NCBI RefSeq assembly: GCF_044227025.1 | Contig: NZ_JBGAFX010000003.1 | Location: forward strand, 434,001-498,000 | DNA length: 64,000 nucleotides | Origin: Dokdonella_A sp044227025 | Lineage (GTDB): Bacteria > Pseudomonadota > Gammaproteobacteria > Xanthomonadales > Rhodanobacteraceae | Direction of reading: 5' to 3' | Part shown: piece after piece, positions 51,704 to 60,611 of the stretch | Position numbering within the stretch: the stretch's first letter is position 1 | Layout of the letters: the number at the start of each line of letters is the position of its first letter | The notes under the pieces: generated by a model | Database searches by the model: none | Told to the model about the DNA's origin: nothing | The model's input: only the letters and a program-made list of their open reading frames with translations | Translations under genes and position numbers: made by a program

Positions 51704-53575
51704 ATGACGAACGCCACCGAAACCCGTGCCTTCGAAGCCGAGGTTTCCCAGGTCCTGCACCTGGTGACCCATTCGCTCTACTCGCACAAGGAGATATTCC
51801 TGCGCGAGCTGGTGTCGAACGCTTCCGATGCCTGCGACAAGCTGCGCTTCGCCGCGCTGTCCGATGCATCGCTGACCGCCGATGGCGCCGATCTGCGCAT
51901 AGACATCTCGTTCGACAAGGATGCGCGCACGTTGACGATCCAGGACAGCGGCATCGGCATGACGCGCGCGGAAGTCATCGAGAATGTCGGCACGATCGCG
52001 CGCTCGGGCACGCGCCGCTTTCTCGAATCGCTGTCGGGCGATGCGCGCAAGGACACGCAGCTGATCGGCCAGTTCGGCGTCGGCTTCTATTCCGCGTTCA
52101 TCGTTGCCGACCGCGTCACCATGGTCACGCGCAAGGCCGGCACCGCGGCGTCCGAGGGTGTGCGCTGGGAATCGAGCGGTACCGGCGAATACACGCTCGA
52201 AACCGTCGACGCGCCGCAGCGCGGTACCCGCGTGACGCTGCACCTGAAGCCCGACGAAGACGAATTCCTCGATGGCTGGAAGCTGCGCGACCTCGTCAAG
52301 CGCTACTCCGACCACGTCGCATTCCCGATCCGCATGCCGGTGCAGAAGGACGGCAAGCCGACCGACGAGTTCGAGACGGTCAACCATGCGGCCGCGCTGT
52401 GGACGCGTCCGAAGGCCGAGATCACCGACGAGGAATACCAGGCGTTCTACAAGTCGCTCTCGCACGACTACAACGACGCGATGGCGTGGTCGCACAACCG
52501 CGTCGAAGGCTCGCAGAGCTATACCTCGCTGCTGTACGTGCCGGAGAAGGCGCCGTTCGACGCCGTCTTCAGCGGTCGTGACGAACGCCAGGGCCTGAAG
52601 CTCTACATCCGCCGCGTCTTCATCATGGACGCGAGCGAGCAGTTGCTGCCGGCCTACCTGCGTTTCGTGCGCGGCGTCGTCGATTCCGACGACCTGCCGC
52701 TCAACGTCAGCCGCGAGATCCTGCAGGACAACCGCCTCGTCGCGCAGATCCGCAGCGCCTGCGTCAAGCGCACGCTCGACCTGCTGGAAAAAACCGCGAA
52801 GGACGAACCGGAGAAGTACCAGCAATTCACCGGCGCGTTCGGCAACGTGCTGAAGGAGGGTGTAGCCGAGGATGGCGCCAACCGAGAGCGCATCGCCAGG
52901 CTGCTGCGCTTCGCCTCGACGCACGGCGACGACGCCAGGAAGACCGTCGCGCTCGACGACTATATTGGCCGCATGCAGGCCGGTCAGGACGTGATCTGGT
53001 ACGTCACCGCGGATTCGCACGCGGCGGCCAAGGGCAGCCCGCAGATCGAGGGCCTGCGCGCGAAGGGCGTGGAAGTGTTGCTGCTCAGCGACCGCATCGA
53101 CGAGTGGATGATCGGCTACCTCGGCGAATATGCCGGCAAGAAACTGCGCAATGCCGCCAAGGGCGAACTCGACGTGGCCGACGGCGCGGACAAGGAACGC
53201 CGCGAGAAGGCGGCGGAGGAAGCGAAGCCGGTCATCGAGAAGCTCGCTGCCGCGCTCGGCGACCGCGTCGGCGAAGTCCGCGTCAGCCACCGTCTGACCG
53301 AATCGCCTTCATGCATCGTGCTCGGCGAGTACGACATGGCCCTGCACATGCAGCGTCTGTTGCGCGAAGCCGGCCACGAAGTACCCGACAGCAAGCCGAC
53401 ACTCGAGATCAATCCTGCGCACGTGCTGGTGCAGCGCTTCGCCGCGGAAGCCGATGCGGGCCGCAGCGACGACCTTGCCAGCTTGCTGTTCGAGGAGGCG
53501 CAACTCGCCGCCGGCGACCAGCTTGCCGACCCCGCGGCATTCATAGCGCGCATGAATCGTTTGCTGACGGCCTGA
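51704..53575 (+). CDS. htpG: Molecular chaperone HtpG (Hsp90)
   Basis: A 623-residue bacterial Hsp90. The ATPase domain has THSLYSHKEIFLRELVSNASDACDKLR, IDISFDKDARTLTIQDSGIGMTRAE and GQFGVGFYSAFIVADRV. The middle domain has LPLNVSREILQDNRLV and the C-terminal dimer region is complete. Length matches E. coli HtpG (624). The ATG at 51704 follows GGAGG. No heat-shock promoter could be picked out with confidence. Confidence 0.97.
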   Translation: MTNATETRAFEAEVSQVLHLVTHSLYSHKEIFLRELVSNASDACDKLRFAALSDASLTADGADLRIDISFDKDARTLTIQDSGIGMTRAEVIENVGTIARSGTRRFLESLSGDARKDTQLIGQFGVGFYSAFIVADRVTMVTRKAGTAASEGVRWESSGTGEYTLETVDAPQRGTRVTLHLKPDEDEFLDGWKLRDLVKRYSDHVAFPIRMPVQKDGKPTDEFETVNHAAALWTRPKAEITDEEYQAFYKSLSHDYNDAMAWSHNRVEGSQSYTSLLYVPEKAPFDAVFSGRDERQGLKLYIRRVFIMDASEQLLPAYLRFVRGVVDSDDLPLNVSREILQDNRLVAQIRSACVKRTLDLLEKTAKDEPEKYQQFTGAFGNVLKEGVAEDGANRERIARLLRFASTHGDDARKTVALDDYIGRMQAGQDVIWYVTADSHAAAKGSPQIEGLRAKGVEVLLLSDRIDEWMIGYLGEYAGKKLRNAAKGELDVADGADKERREKAAEEAKPVIEKLAAALGDRVGEVRVSHRLTESPSCIVLGEYDMALHMQRLLREAGHEVPDSKPTLEINPAHVLVQRFAAEADAGRSDDLASLLFEEAQLAAGDQLADPAAFIARMNRLLTA

Positions 53576-53600
53576 CGTCCACGCCGATACCGCAAAGAGG

Positions 53601-53637
53601 AACGGCGGCCGGTGCGAACCGGCCGCCGTTCTTTTTT
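53601..53637 (+). terminator. Rho-independent terminator after htpG
   Basis: AACGGCGGCCGGT and ACCGGCCGCCGTT form a 13-bp perfect stem with a GCGA loop, then CTTTTTT. The convergent minus-strand gene ends 16 bases beyond and may share the stem. Confidence 0.88.
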
Positions 53638-53652
53638 CGTTGGAACTGCCTG

Positions 53653-56600
53653 TTACGGCGTGTAGCTCGGCGTCAGCGTGACGCCCGAGAACGTCGAATA
53701 GGCGTTGATGCGCACGTGGTACGTGCCGGTCGTCGGCGAGGCAAACGCGCAGGTTTCGCTGTTGCCGCTGAGATATGGGCGGCACAGGTAGCTCGACGTC
53801 GTCGGCGCGGCGCTGAGCTGCACGTACAGGTCCGCATCGCCCGAGCCGCCCGCCATGACGAACTTGAGGTTGGTCGCGCCACTTGGCACCACGAGCGTGT
53901 AGTCGGACGTCCAGTTGCCGGCGGTCGCGCCGAGCCCGGTGACCGGCACCCCGTTCGACAGCGCCGTGCCGCCACCACCGCCGGTCGTGTAGCTGCCGGT
54001 GAGGCTCATGCCGCTGAACGTCGCGTACGCGTTGATCATCACGTAGTACGTGCCGGCCTGTGCGGTCGCGATGCTGCAGGTTTCGGCATTGCCCGTCGCC
54101 CACGAACGGCAGTCGTAGCTCGACGTCGTCGGCGCGGAGCCGAACTTCACGTAGAGATCGCCGTCGCCGCTGCCGCCCGAGGTGACGAACTTGAGGTTCG
54201 TCGCGCCTGCCGGAACGACCATCGTGTAGTTGAGCTTGTTGCCGGTCGTCGCGGTCAGGCCGGTGACGGCTACGCCGTTCTGCAGCACATTGCCACCGGT
54301 GGGCGCGACCGTGACCGAGCTGGTCTTCGTGTTCGTCGCGCCACCGTTGTCGGTGACCGTGAGCGAGACGCTGTAGGTGCCGGCACTCGCGTACGTGTGG
54401 CCCGGGTTGGTTGTCGTCGACGTGGCGGCGTCACCGAAGTTCCACGAGCGCGAGGCGATCGTGCCGTCGCTGTCGGTGGAACTGTCGGTGAATGTCGCGA
54501 CGAGGCCGCTGGTGGTGAAGCTGAAGTTCGCGACCGGCGGCGTGTTGGTGGGCGAGCTGACCGAGACCGACGTGGTCTTGGTGTTGGTGGCGCCGCCGTT
54601 GTCGGTGACCGTCAGCGACACGCTGTAGGTGCCAGCGTTGGCGTAGGCGTGGCTCGGGTTGGTCGCGGTCGAGGTGCCGCCGTCGCCGAAGGTCCACGAG
54701 CGCGAGGCGATCGTGCCGTCGCTGTCGGTGGAGCTGTCGGTGAAGTTGGCGGTGAGGCCGCTCGTCGTAACGCCGAAGTTCGCGACCGGCGGATTGTTCG
54801 TCGTCGGCGTGCCGGTGAAGTTCTTGCCGCTGACGTTCGCACCGCCGATCGTGACGCTGCTGTTCGCCGGCGAGAACGCGTAGCCGGAGAGGCTCGGCGT
54901 CAGGGTGTAGGTGCCGTTGGCCAGGCTGCCGAGCGTGTAGGCGCCGCTCGAATTCGTCGTCGTGCTGGCCGCACCGGTGCTGATCGTCACGCCCGCGATG
55001 CCGACGCCGGTGCCGGTCGTGACCGTGCCCGACACCGACCACGTGCTCGGTGCCGCGCCGCAATCGTTGAACTTGAAGTCCTGGATGCGCGTGTTCCAGC
55101 TGCTCGCCGGGCGGTACATGCCGACCATCCAGAACGTGCAGTCGTCGGTGGGGTCTACCGCCATCTGGAAATAGTCGCCCCAGCGGCCCGACGTTTCGGC
55201 GGCGGCGCCGGCTGCGACGGTATTCTCGCCGAGCGTCATCACGCCGGCGGCGTCGGACGCCTTGCGACCGGTGTAGCCGAGCGTCGCGTAGATCGTCGGC
55301 GAGCTCGTCTTGGTGACGTTGTAGCCGAGGCCAATGTTGCCCTTGTTGTCGGTCGCGATCGAGCCTTCGAGGTGGTTGGTGCTGGTGTCGCCGGGGCCGA
55401 ACGTGCCTTCCTGCTGCAGCGTCCAGTTGCCGCCGCCGGTGCGGCGCAGCTCGAACCAGCGGATGCCCGCGTTGACCGTCGTGCCGCTGCGCGCCGAGTT
55501 CATGTTCGTCGCGAACTGGCCGACGATCGATTCGTAGGTGCCGACATTGCGGTAGACGAGCGAGTTGAGGATGACTTCGCGAATCGGGTCGAGCAGTGAT
55601 GTCGAGCCCGGCTGCGGTACCGTCGCGAACGTCGAGTAGTCGCGGAACCAGCTGTTGAATTCGCTGATCGTGATGCGCGGCAGGGTGGTGATCGCGCTGT
55701 TCGCCGGCGTGCTCCAGTCGAGGTTGACCGAGTACAGGTCGATGAAGTCGTGGGTGGTGTCCGCCGAGGCACCGGCGTGCGCCTCGTCATCGTTGTGGCG
55801 CGCGAGGATCTGCTGCGTGCCCGCGGGCGGAGCATGCGCACTGTCACCCATGAACGACGCCGGTGTCAGCGCCTGGAAGCCGTAGCCGGCCAGTTTCGGC
55901 ACGCTGACAAAACGCTGCTGCGCGCGCGCGGTCGCACCGTTGAGCATGTTCGCGCGGTCGTAGGCGTACGCGGTCACGTTCGCCGCGCCTTCGTTGTCGG
56001 TGCAAACGTAGGCATTGGGCCAGATGCCGCAATGCGGGTAGTCGTTCTGCGTCGGCGTCGAGAAGCCGTAGAACCACCAGCCGCCAGAGACCGGGTTTTC
56101 GGTCTTGGAAACATAGATGCACATCTTGGCCGCCGACGAGGTGCCGCCCATCTCGAGCAGGAACCAGCGATTGGCGAGGCGATCGAACAGCACGATCGGA
56201 TCGCTGACCGACGTGCGGCAACCGTCGCCGGCCGGCGCGAGCGAAGAGAATGTCGTCGGTCCGGCAAGCTTGGTGCCGCTCTTGTCGTACACCGTGAAGT
56301 TGGTGCCGCTGCTGCCGTTGATGCCGTAGACGATGTAGTTCGCGCTGACATCGACGACCGGATCGCCCGGCGATACGCCGGTGGAACCGTTGTTGATGCT
56401 CACGCGCCCCTGCGCTCCGGCCTGCGTCGCCGACGCCGGTGCGTTGTCGTCCCACAGTTTCTGCAGTTCGGGCAGCCGATCGGGCGCCGCTTCCATCCAC
56501 GCCGGCGCAGCGGGATTGCGCTGGTCGAGCGGGAAGAACTGGCGCTTGTGCGCTTCCTTGATCGCCATTCCCGCCCGCCATTCCGGCACGACCGGCAACT

Positions 56601-56751
56601 GGCGAAGGTCGACGTCGATGCTGATCGGCGTGACCGGTTCGCCGACTTCGACGCGCGCGTCGCTCGCGCGCGTGGAATCGGCGGCCTGTCCGATGCCGGA
56701 CAGCAATAGCGACACTGCTGCTGCGGCGAGTACGGTCCTCAAGCGATTCAT
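53653..56751 (-). CDS. Large exported protein with PKD and PPC domains
   Basis: A 1032-residue exported protein with a signal peptide ending at about residue 23 (GIGQAADS). An N-terminal region of about 500 residues with repeated WFLLEMGG, WWFYGFST and DYFQMAVDPTDDCTFWMVG segments may be a beta-propeller, but I cannot name it. Next come a carboxypeptidase-regulatory-like domain (GVGIAGVTISTGAASTTTNSSGAYTLGSL), two nearly identical PKD domains (VANFGVTTSGLTANFTDSSTDSDGTIASRSWTFGD and copy), and two pre-peptidase C-terminal domains (NGVPVTGL to INAYSTFSGVTL). PKD and PPC domains usually bind surfaces or are cleaved from secreted enzymes. No protease motif and no F-x-x-G-F-E tail here. Confidence 0.75.
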   Translation of the reverse strand: MNRLRTVLAAAAVSLLLSGIGQAADSTRASDARVEVGEPVTPISIDVDLRQLPVVPEWRAGMAIKEAHKRQFFPLDQRNPAAPAWMEAAPDRLPELQKLWDDNAPASATQAGAQGRVSINNGSTGVSPGDPVVDVSANYIVYGINGSSGTNFTVYDKSGTKLAGPTTFSSLAPAGDGCRTSVSDPIVLFDRLANRWFLLEMGGTSSAAKMCIYVSKTENPVSGGWWFYGFSTPTQNDYPHCGIWPNAYVCTDNEGAANVTAYAYDRANMLNGATARAQQRFVSVPKLAGYGFQALTPASFMGDSAHAPPAGTQQILARHNDDEAHAGASADTTHDFIDLYSVNLDWSTPANSAITTLPRITISEFNSWFRDYSTFATVPQPGSTSLLDPIREVILNSLVYRNVGTYESIVGQFATNMNSARSGTTVNAGIRWFELRRTGGGNWTLQQEGTFGPGDTSTNHLEGSIATDNKGNIGLGYNVTKTSSPTIYATLGYTGRKASDAAGVMTLGENTVAAGAAAETSGRWGDYFQMAVDPTDDCTFWMVGMYRPASSWNTRIQDFKFNDCGAAPSTWSVSGTVTTGTGVGIAGVTISTGAASTTTNSSGAYTLGSLANGTYTLTPSLSGYAFSPANSSVTIGGANVSGKNFTGTPTTNNPPVANFGVTTSGLTANFTDSSTDSDGTIASRSWTFGDGGTSTATNPSHAYANAGTYSVSLTVTDNGGATNTKTTSVSVSSPTNTPPVANFSFTTSGLVATFTDSSTDSDGTIASRSWNFGDAATSTTTNPGHTYASAGTYSVSLTVTDNGGATNTKTSSVTVAPTGGNVLQNGVAVTGLTATTGNKLNYTMVVPAGATNLKFVTSGGSGDGDLYVKFGSAPTTSSYDCRSWATGNAETCSIATAQAGTYYVMINAYATFSGMSLTGSYTTGGGGGTALSNGVPVTGLGATAGNWTSDYTLVVPSGATNLKFVMAGGSGDADLYVQLSAAPTTSSYLCRPYLSGNSETCAFASPTTGTYHVRINAYSTFSGVTLTPSYTP

Positions 56752-56838
56752 TTCGAAATCCCTCCTGCGGAATGTCTGTTGTGACCCGGGTTCGGTGCCG
56801 ACATCCTTGGACCTGCGCAGCCCGCTTGCGGGCGATGC

Positions 56839-57711
56839 TCAGTCACTGTCGTTGTCCTCGTACTCCTGATCCGCGGGCTTGCCGCCCAGCGGTGTGAATG
56901 CGCTCCGGCGCAGCAGGCGGATTTCGCCGCGCCGGCTTTCCACGGTGATGCGGGCGTCGTCGTCGCCGATGGTCGTGCGTGCGCGCTTGTTCGGTTCCTG
57001 GTTCGCGAGAGGTTCGACGTCGAGCGAGAACTCGGTGGCGAACACGCCGGACGTCGCGAGTTCGAGCGTGGCGTCAAGGTGATCGTCGACCGCGAGCACG
57101 ACGTTGCCGGTGGTGGTGGCGAGGACTTGCCGCGACGCTTTCGGCGCCGTGTTGAACGACGCCTCGATCGATCCGGTTCCGGTCTTTGCCTGGACGCGCC
57201 CCTGCGTACCACGGATGGCGATGCCGCCGGAGACGCTCTCCAGGTCGATGTCGGCGCGAACGCCATGGCTTTCGATGAGTCCCTGTTCGGTATGCACCGA
57301 GACCGCATGGCCCCGCGGAATGAATGCGACGACGTCGAGGCGTTGTCCCTCGGCGGCGATCGCGCCGGCGGGAAGGCGCGGCGCGAAGCGGTAGCGCCCG
57401 GAGTCGTCGTCCGGCTGCACGGCGATCGGCGCCGCATCCTCGGGCTGCTGAAGCACCGCATGGATTTCCAGCTCGTGCGCGAAGCCGCCGAAGCGCAAGC
57501 GCACGTCGCCATAGGGATTGTCGATCGTGACGGCCTGGCCGTCGACGAGAGTTGCACTGAAGTCGAGGCGTTGCGGCTGCGCGGATTCGGGCGCTGGCAT
57601 CGCCGCGACCGGCGACGCAGGGGGAACTGTCGGCGCCGCAGAGCGGCCGGCATCGACATGCGCACATCCGTGCAGCGCGGCGAGCGCTGCGGCGAACACA
57701 AGCGTCCTCAT
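56839..57711 (-). CDS. DUF4097-like lipoprotein
   Basis: A 290-residue exported lipoprotein. The lipobox LHGC gives Cys16. A Pro-rich linker leads to repeated short beta-strands of the DUF4097 (bactofilin-like adhesin) type: VTIDNPYGDVRLRF, SVHTEQGLIESHGVRADIDLESVSGGIAIRG, GRVQAKTGTGSIEASF. Such proteins form beta-solenoids on the cell surface; role unknown. The ATG at 57711 starts the signal; the frame extends upstream without signal-like sequence. It lies 88 bases downstream of the PKD protein gene on the same strand. Confidence 0.75.
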   Translation of the reverse strand: MRTLVFAAALAALHGCAHVDAGRSAAPTVPPASPVAAMPAPESAQPQRLDFSATLVDGQAVTIDNPYGDVRLRFGGFAHELEIHAVLQQPEDAAPIAVQPDDDSGRYRFAPRLPAGAIAAEGQRLDVVAFIPRGHAVSVHTEQGLIESHGVRADIDLESVSGGIAIRGTQGRVQAKTGTGSIEASFNTAPKASRQVLATTTGNVVLAVDDHLDATLELATSGVFATEFSLDVEPLANQEPNKRARTTIGDDDARITVESRRGEIRLLRRSAFTPLGGKPADQEYEDNDSD

Positions 57712-58026
57712 CAGCCTCTCCCCAGGCGTTGGAAGACATGTGGAAACGTCCGCGGGCCGCGCTGCGCGCGTGCCGGCCCTCACCGGCACTACGCCCTTGG
57801 ACTGATGTTGCGTAGGTCTAACGGCCCAAGCATGCACAGATCACGGCAGGATTACAATCGGGAACTCGCGGGGCGGACCCGAAGCGTGAGCGGGTTCGCA
57901 GCTTTGCCATCCCGGGCATCACGGGTCGGATTTCGAGCAGCGCGGGCAAGGATGTCCGGGAGCCTTGGCACGCGCGTGCTACCATCGATCGACCAGGCCG
58001 TTTGGCCGTCCAAACACAAGGGCGAC
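57712..58026. other. 315-base intergenic region between DUF4097 and ybdL genes
   Basis: Divergent promoter region. TACAAT (57853-57858) and TACCAT (57980-57985) are candidate -10 boxes for ybdL, the second 42 bases before the start. No -35 is clear and no gene or repeat was found. Confidence 0.4.
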
Positions 58027-59175
58027 ATGCAGATCGAAACCAAGCTGCCGAAGGTCGGCACCACGATCTTCACCGTGATGAGCCAGCTCGCGATGGAGCA
58101 CAAGGCGATCAATCTCGGTCAGGGCTTCCCGGATTTCGACGGACCGCCGGCATTGCGCGAGGCGCTCACGCGCGCGATGGCCGAAGGTCGCAACCAGTAT
58201 TCGCCGATGACCGGCGTGCCGGCACTGCGCGAGGCGATCGCGCGCAAGACCGAGCGCCTGTACGGCTGCAAGGTGAATCCGGACACGGAAGTCACGGTGA
58301 CCTCGGGTGCGACCGAGGCGCTGTTCGCGGCGATTGCCGCAGTCGTGCGCAGCGGCGACGAAGTCATCGTGCTCGACCCGTGCTACGACAGTTATGAGCC
58401 GGCGATCGAGCTGAACGGCGGACATGCGGTGCATGTCGCGCTCGATCCACGCGATTTCTCGCCGGACTGGCAGCGCATCGCCGATGCCGTCACGCCCAGG
58501 ACGCGCATGATCCTCGTCAACACGCCGCACAATCCGTGTGGCGCGGTGTTCAGCGCCGCCGACATCGAGGCGCTCGCTGCGCTCGCGCGCAAGCACGACC
58601 TGTTCGTACTGTCGGACGAGGTCTACGAGCACATCGTGTTCGACGGCGCCGCGCACCAGAGCGTGCTGCGCCACGCAGAGCTGGCCGCGCGCAGCTTCGT
58701 CATCAGTTCGTTCGGCAAGACCTACCACTGCACCGGCTGGAAGGTCGGCTACTGCATCGCGCCGCGCGCGCTGTCGGCCGAGTTTCGCAAGGTGCACCAG
58801 TACCTGACGTTCTGCACGTTCACGCCGGCGCAGTGGGCGCTGGCGGAGATCATCGAGAACGATCCGCAGCATTACCTCGACCTGCCGGCGTTCTACCAGG
58901 CCAAGCGCGACCGCTTCCGCGACCTGCTGGCAGGTTCGAAGTTCGAGTTGCGTGGCGTTGGCGGCGCATATTTCCAGATCGCCGACTATTCGGCGCTGAG
59001 CACGGCCGATGACCTCGCGTTCTGCGAATGGTTGGCCAAGCACGGCGGCGTGGCGGCAATTCCGATCTCGGCGTTCTACGAGACTCCGCCGGCCGGACAG
59101 CAGCTGGTGCGATTCTGTTTCGCCAAGAGCGACGCGACGCTGGAACAGGCCGCGGCGCGCCTGAAGGCGCTTTAG
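58027..59175 (+). CDS. ybdL: Methionine/glutamine-type aminotransferase (YbdL-like)
   Basis: A 382-residue class I PLP aminotransferase. AINLGQGFPDFDGPPALREAL, SGATEALFAAIAAVV, NTPHNPCGAVFS, LSDEVYEHIVFD with the PLP Asp, and SSFGKTYHCTGWKVGY with the Schiff-base Lys are intact. These fit the methionine and glutamine transaminase group (YbdL, glutamine transaminase K). The next gene is an omega-amidase; together they salvage methionine by transaminating 2-oxo-4-methylthiobutyrate with glutamine and removing 2-oxoglutaramate. Confidence 0.92.
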   Translation: MQIETKLPKVGTTIFTVMSQLAMEHKAINLGQGFPDFDGPPALREALTRAMAEGRNQYSPMTGVPALREAIARKTERLYGCKVNPDTEVTVTSGATEALFAAIAAVVRSGDEVIVLDPCYDSYEPAIELNGGHAVHVALDPRDFSPDWQRIADAVTPRTRMILVNTPHNPCGAVFSAADIEALAALARKHDLFVLSDEVYEHIVFDGAAHQSVLRHAELAARSFVISSFGKTYHCTGWKVGYCIAPRALSAEFRKVHQYLTFCTFTPAQWALAEIIENDPQHYLDLPAFYQAKRDRFRDLLAGSKFELRGVGGAYFQIADYSALSTADDLAFCEWLAKHGGVAAIPISAFYETPPAGQQLVRFCFAKSDATLEQAAARLKAL

Positions 59176-59250
59176 CACCAACGCCGCTCGTGACGAGTGC
59201 AGCGGAACGGAGTCGCACGGGGTCGAAACACCGGAGCATGTCGTGTGCTG

Positions 59251-59370
59251 GCTGTTCGACTCCGCGCCTTCGGCACAGCGCTCGGACCGAACGTCATCTT
59301 GGAACGCTGGGAATGTTGCACACTCGCTGTTCGAGGCTCCGCGCCTTCGGCGCTGCACTCGTACCGAACG
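59251..59370. repeat. Two diverged copies of a TTCGACTCCGCGCC repeat
   Basis: GCTGTTCGACTCCGCGCC at 59251 and GCTGTTCGAGGCTCCGCGCC at 59326 each run about 42-45 bases into a CCGAACG end. A related sequence occurs at 49045-49090. Dispersed non-coding repeat in the 200-base aminotransferase to omega-amidase gap. Confidence 0.5.
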
Positions 59371-59377
59371 GAGTCTG

Positions 59378-60187
59378 ATGCCCATGATGAAGCAACTATT
59401 GCGTGTGTCCCTCGTGCAAGGCGCGACGCGCTGGCACGATGCTGCCGCGAACCGCGACTACTACGGCGCGCTGGTGCGTCCGCTGCGGGGGCAGACCGAT
59501 CTCGTCGTGCTGCCCGAGACGTTCCTGTCCGGCTTCACCAACGAGGCGCTCGGCAATGCCGAGGCGATGGACGGCGAGGGCCTGCGCTGGCTGCGCGCGC
59601 TCGCAATCGAGGTTGGCGCGGTCGTGACCGGCAGCCTGGTCGTGCGTGAAGGCGAGCGTTGCGTGAACCGCCTCGTGTGGATGCGCCCGGACGGCACCCA
59701 CGTGCATTACGACAAGCGTCATCTGTTCCGCATGGCCGGTGAGCACGAACGGTATGCGGGCGGCAACGAACGCGTCGTGGTCGAGCTTGCGGGCTGGCGC
59801 ATCTGTCCGCTTGTCTGCTACGACCTGCGTTTCCCGGTGTGGTCGCGCAATCGATACGATCGTGCCGTCGGTCGCTTCGATTACGATCTCCTGGTCTACG
59901 TCGCGAACTGGCCGAGTGCGCGCCGCCATCCGTGGCGCAGCCTGCTCGTCGCGCGCGCGATCGAGAACCTGTGTTTCTGCGTCGGCGTCAATCGCGTCGG
60001 TGTCGACGGCAACGAGTTGCACTATGCCGGCGACAGCGTCGCGCTCGATTTCGTCGGTCAGCCGTTGGTGGAGCTGGGTGCGCAGGAGCAGGTCGTGACC
60101 GTTGCGCTCGATCCGGCGGCGCTCGCCGCACATCGCCAGCGCTTTCCGGCCTGGATGGATGCCGACGAGTTCACGATTACCGGGTAA
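59378..60187 (+). CDS. yafV: Omega-amidase YafV
   Basis: A 269-residue nitrilase-superfamily enzyme. The Glu-Lys-Cys triad is in VLPETFLSGF, HYDKRHLFRMAGE and ICPLVCYDLRFPVW. YAGGNERVVVELAGWRI and NWPSARRHPWRSLLVARAIEN match omega-amidases that hydrolyse 2-oxoglutaramate and 2-oxosuccinamate. The start at 59378 follows GGAG by 5 bases. Encoded downstream of the YbdL-like aminotransferase, its usual partner. Confidence 0.93.
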   Translation: MPMMKQLLRVSLVQGATRWHDAAANRDYYGALVRPLRGQTDLVVLPETFLSGFTNEALGNAEAMDGEGLRWLRALAIEVGAVVTGSLVVREGERCVNRLVWMRPDGTHVHYDKRHLFRMAGEHERYAGGNERVVVELAGWRICPLVCYDLRFPVWSRNRYDRAVGRFDYDLLVYVANWPSARRHPWRSLLVARAIENLCFCVGVNRVGVDGNELHYAGDSVALDFVGQPLVELGAQEQVVTVALDPAALAAHRQRFPAWMDADEFTITG

Positions 60188-60350
60188 GAATGCGGCGAGC
60201 GATTGCCGCGCGCAAATACCGTTCGCCGCCGGATCAAGTCCGGGGCAGGCTCGGAGCGTAGGGGCGCAGGGCCGGAGTCAACGGCGTTTTCGCAGGACCG
60301 GCGTTTCGACTTCGCTCACCGCGAACGGATGGGGGACCCGCGCGCTTTCC

Positions 60351-60554
60351 TCACGCCGCGATCGCGGCAAGCTCACGCGAGATGATTTCGCGTTCCGCTT
60401 CGGCGCGGTGCGCGAATGAACCGAGCAACGTCTGCGACTCGGGCGCAAGTACTTCGTACCACTGGGTCGCGATGTCGCCGCGTTCGTCGAGCGTGAGCAC
60501 CCGCTCGATGCGGTAGCCGAGCACGTTGACTTCGGTATGGCGCTGGTCGCGCAT
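60351..60554 (-). CDS. Small protein of unknown function
   Basis: A 67-residue protein, MRDQRHTEVNVLGYRIERVLTLDERGDIATQWYEVL followed by an Ala/Glu-rich helix. No signal peptide. A good GGAG lies upstream of the start at 60554. Probably a real small gene. The 163 bases towards YafV hold dispersed repeat debris (CCGGATCAAGTCCGGGGC and a TTCGACTTCGCTCACC remnant). Confidence 0.6.
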   Translation of the reverse strand: MRDQRHTEVNVLGYRIERVLTLDERGDIATQWYEVLAPESQTLLGSFAHRAEAEREIISRELAAIAA

Positions 60555-60611
60555 GGTCGGGGTCTCCGTCAGGGGTTTCGCGCAGCTTACCCAGCGACGG
60601 TGTGCTTCCGG

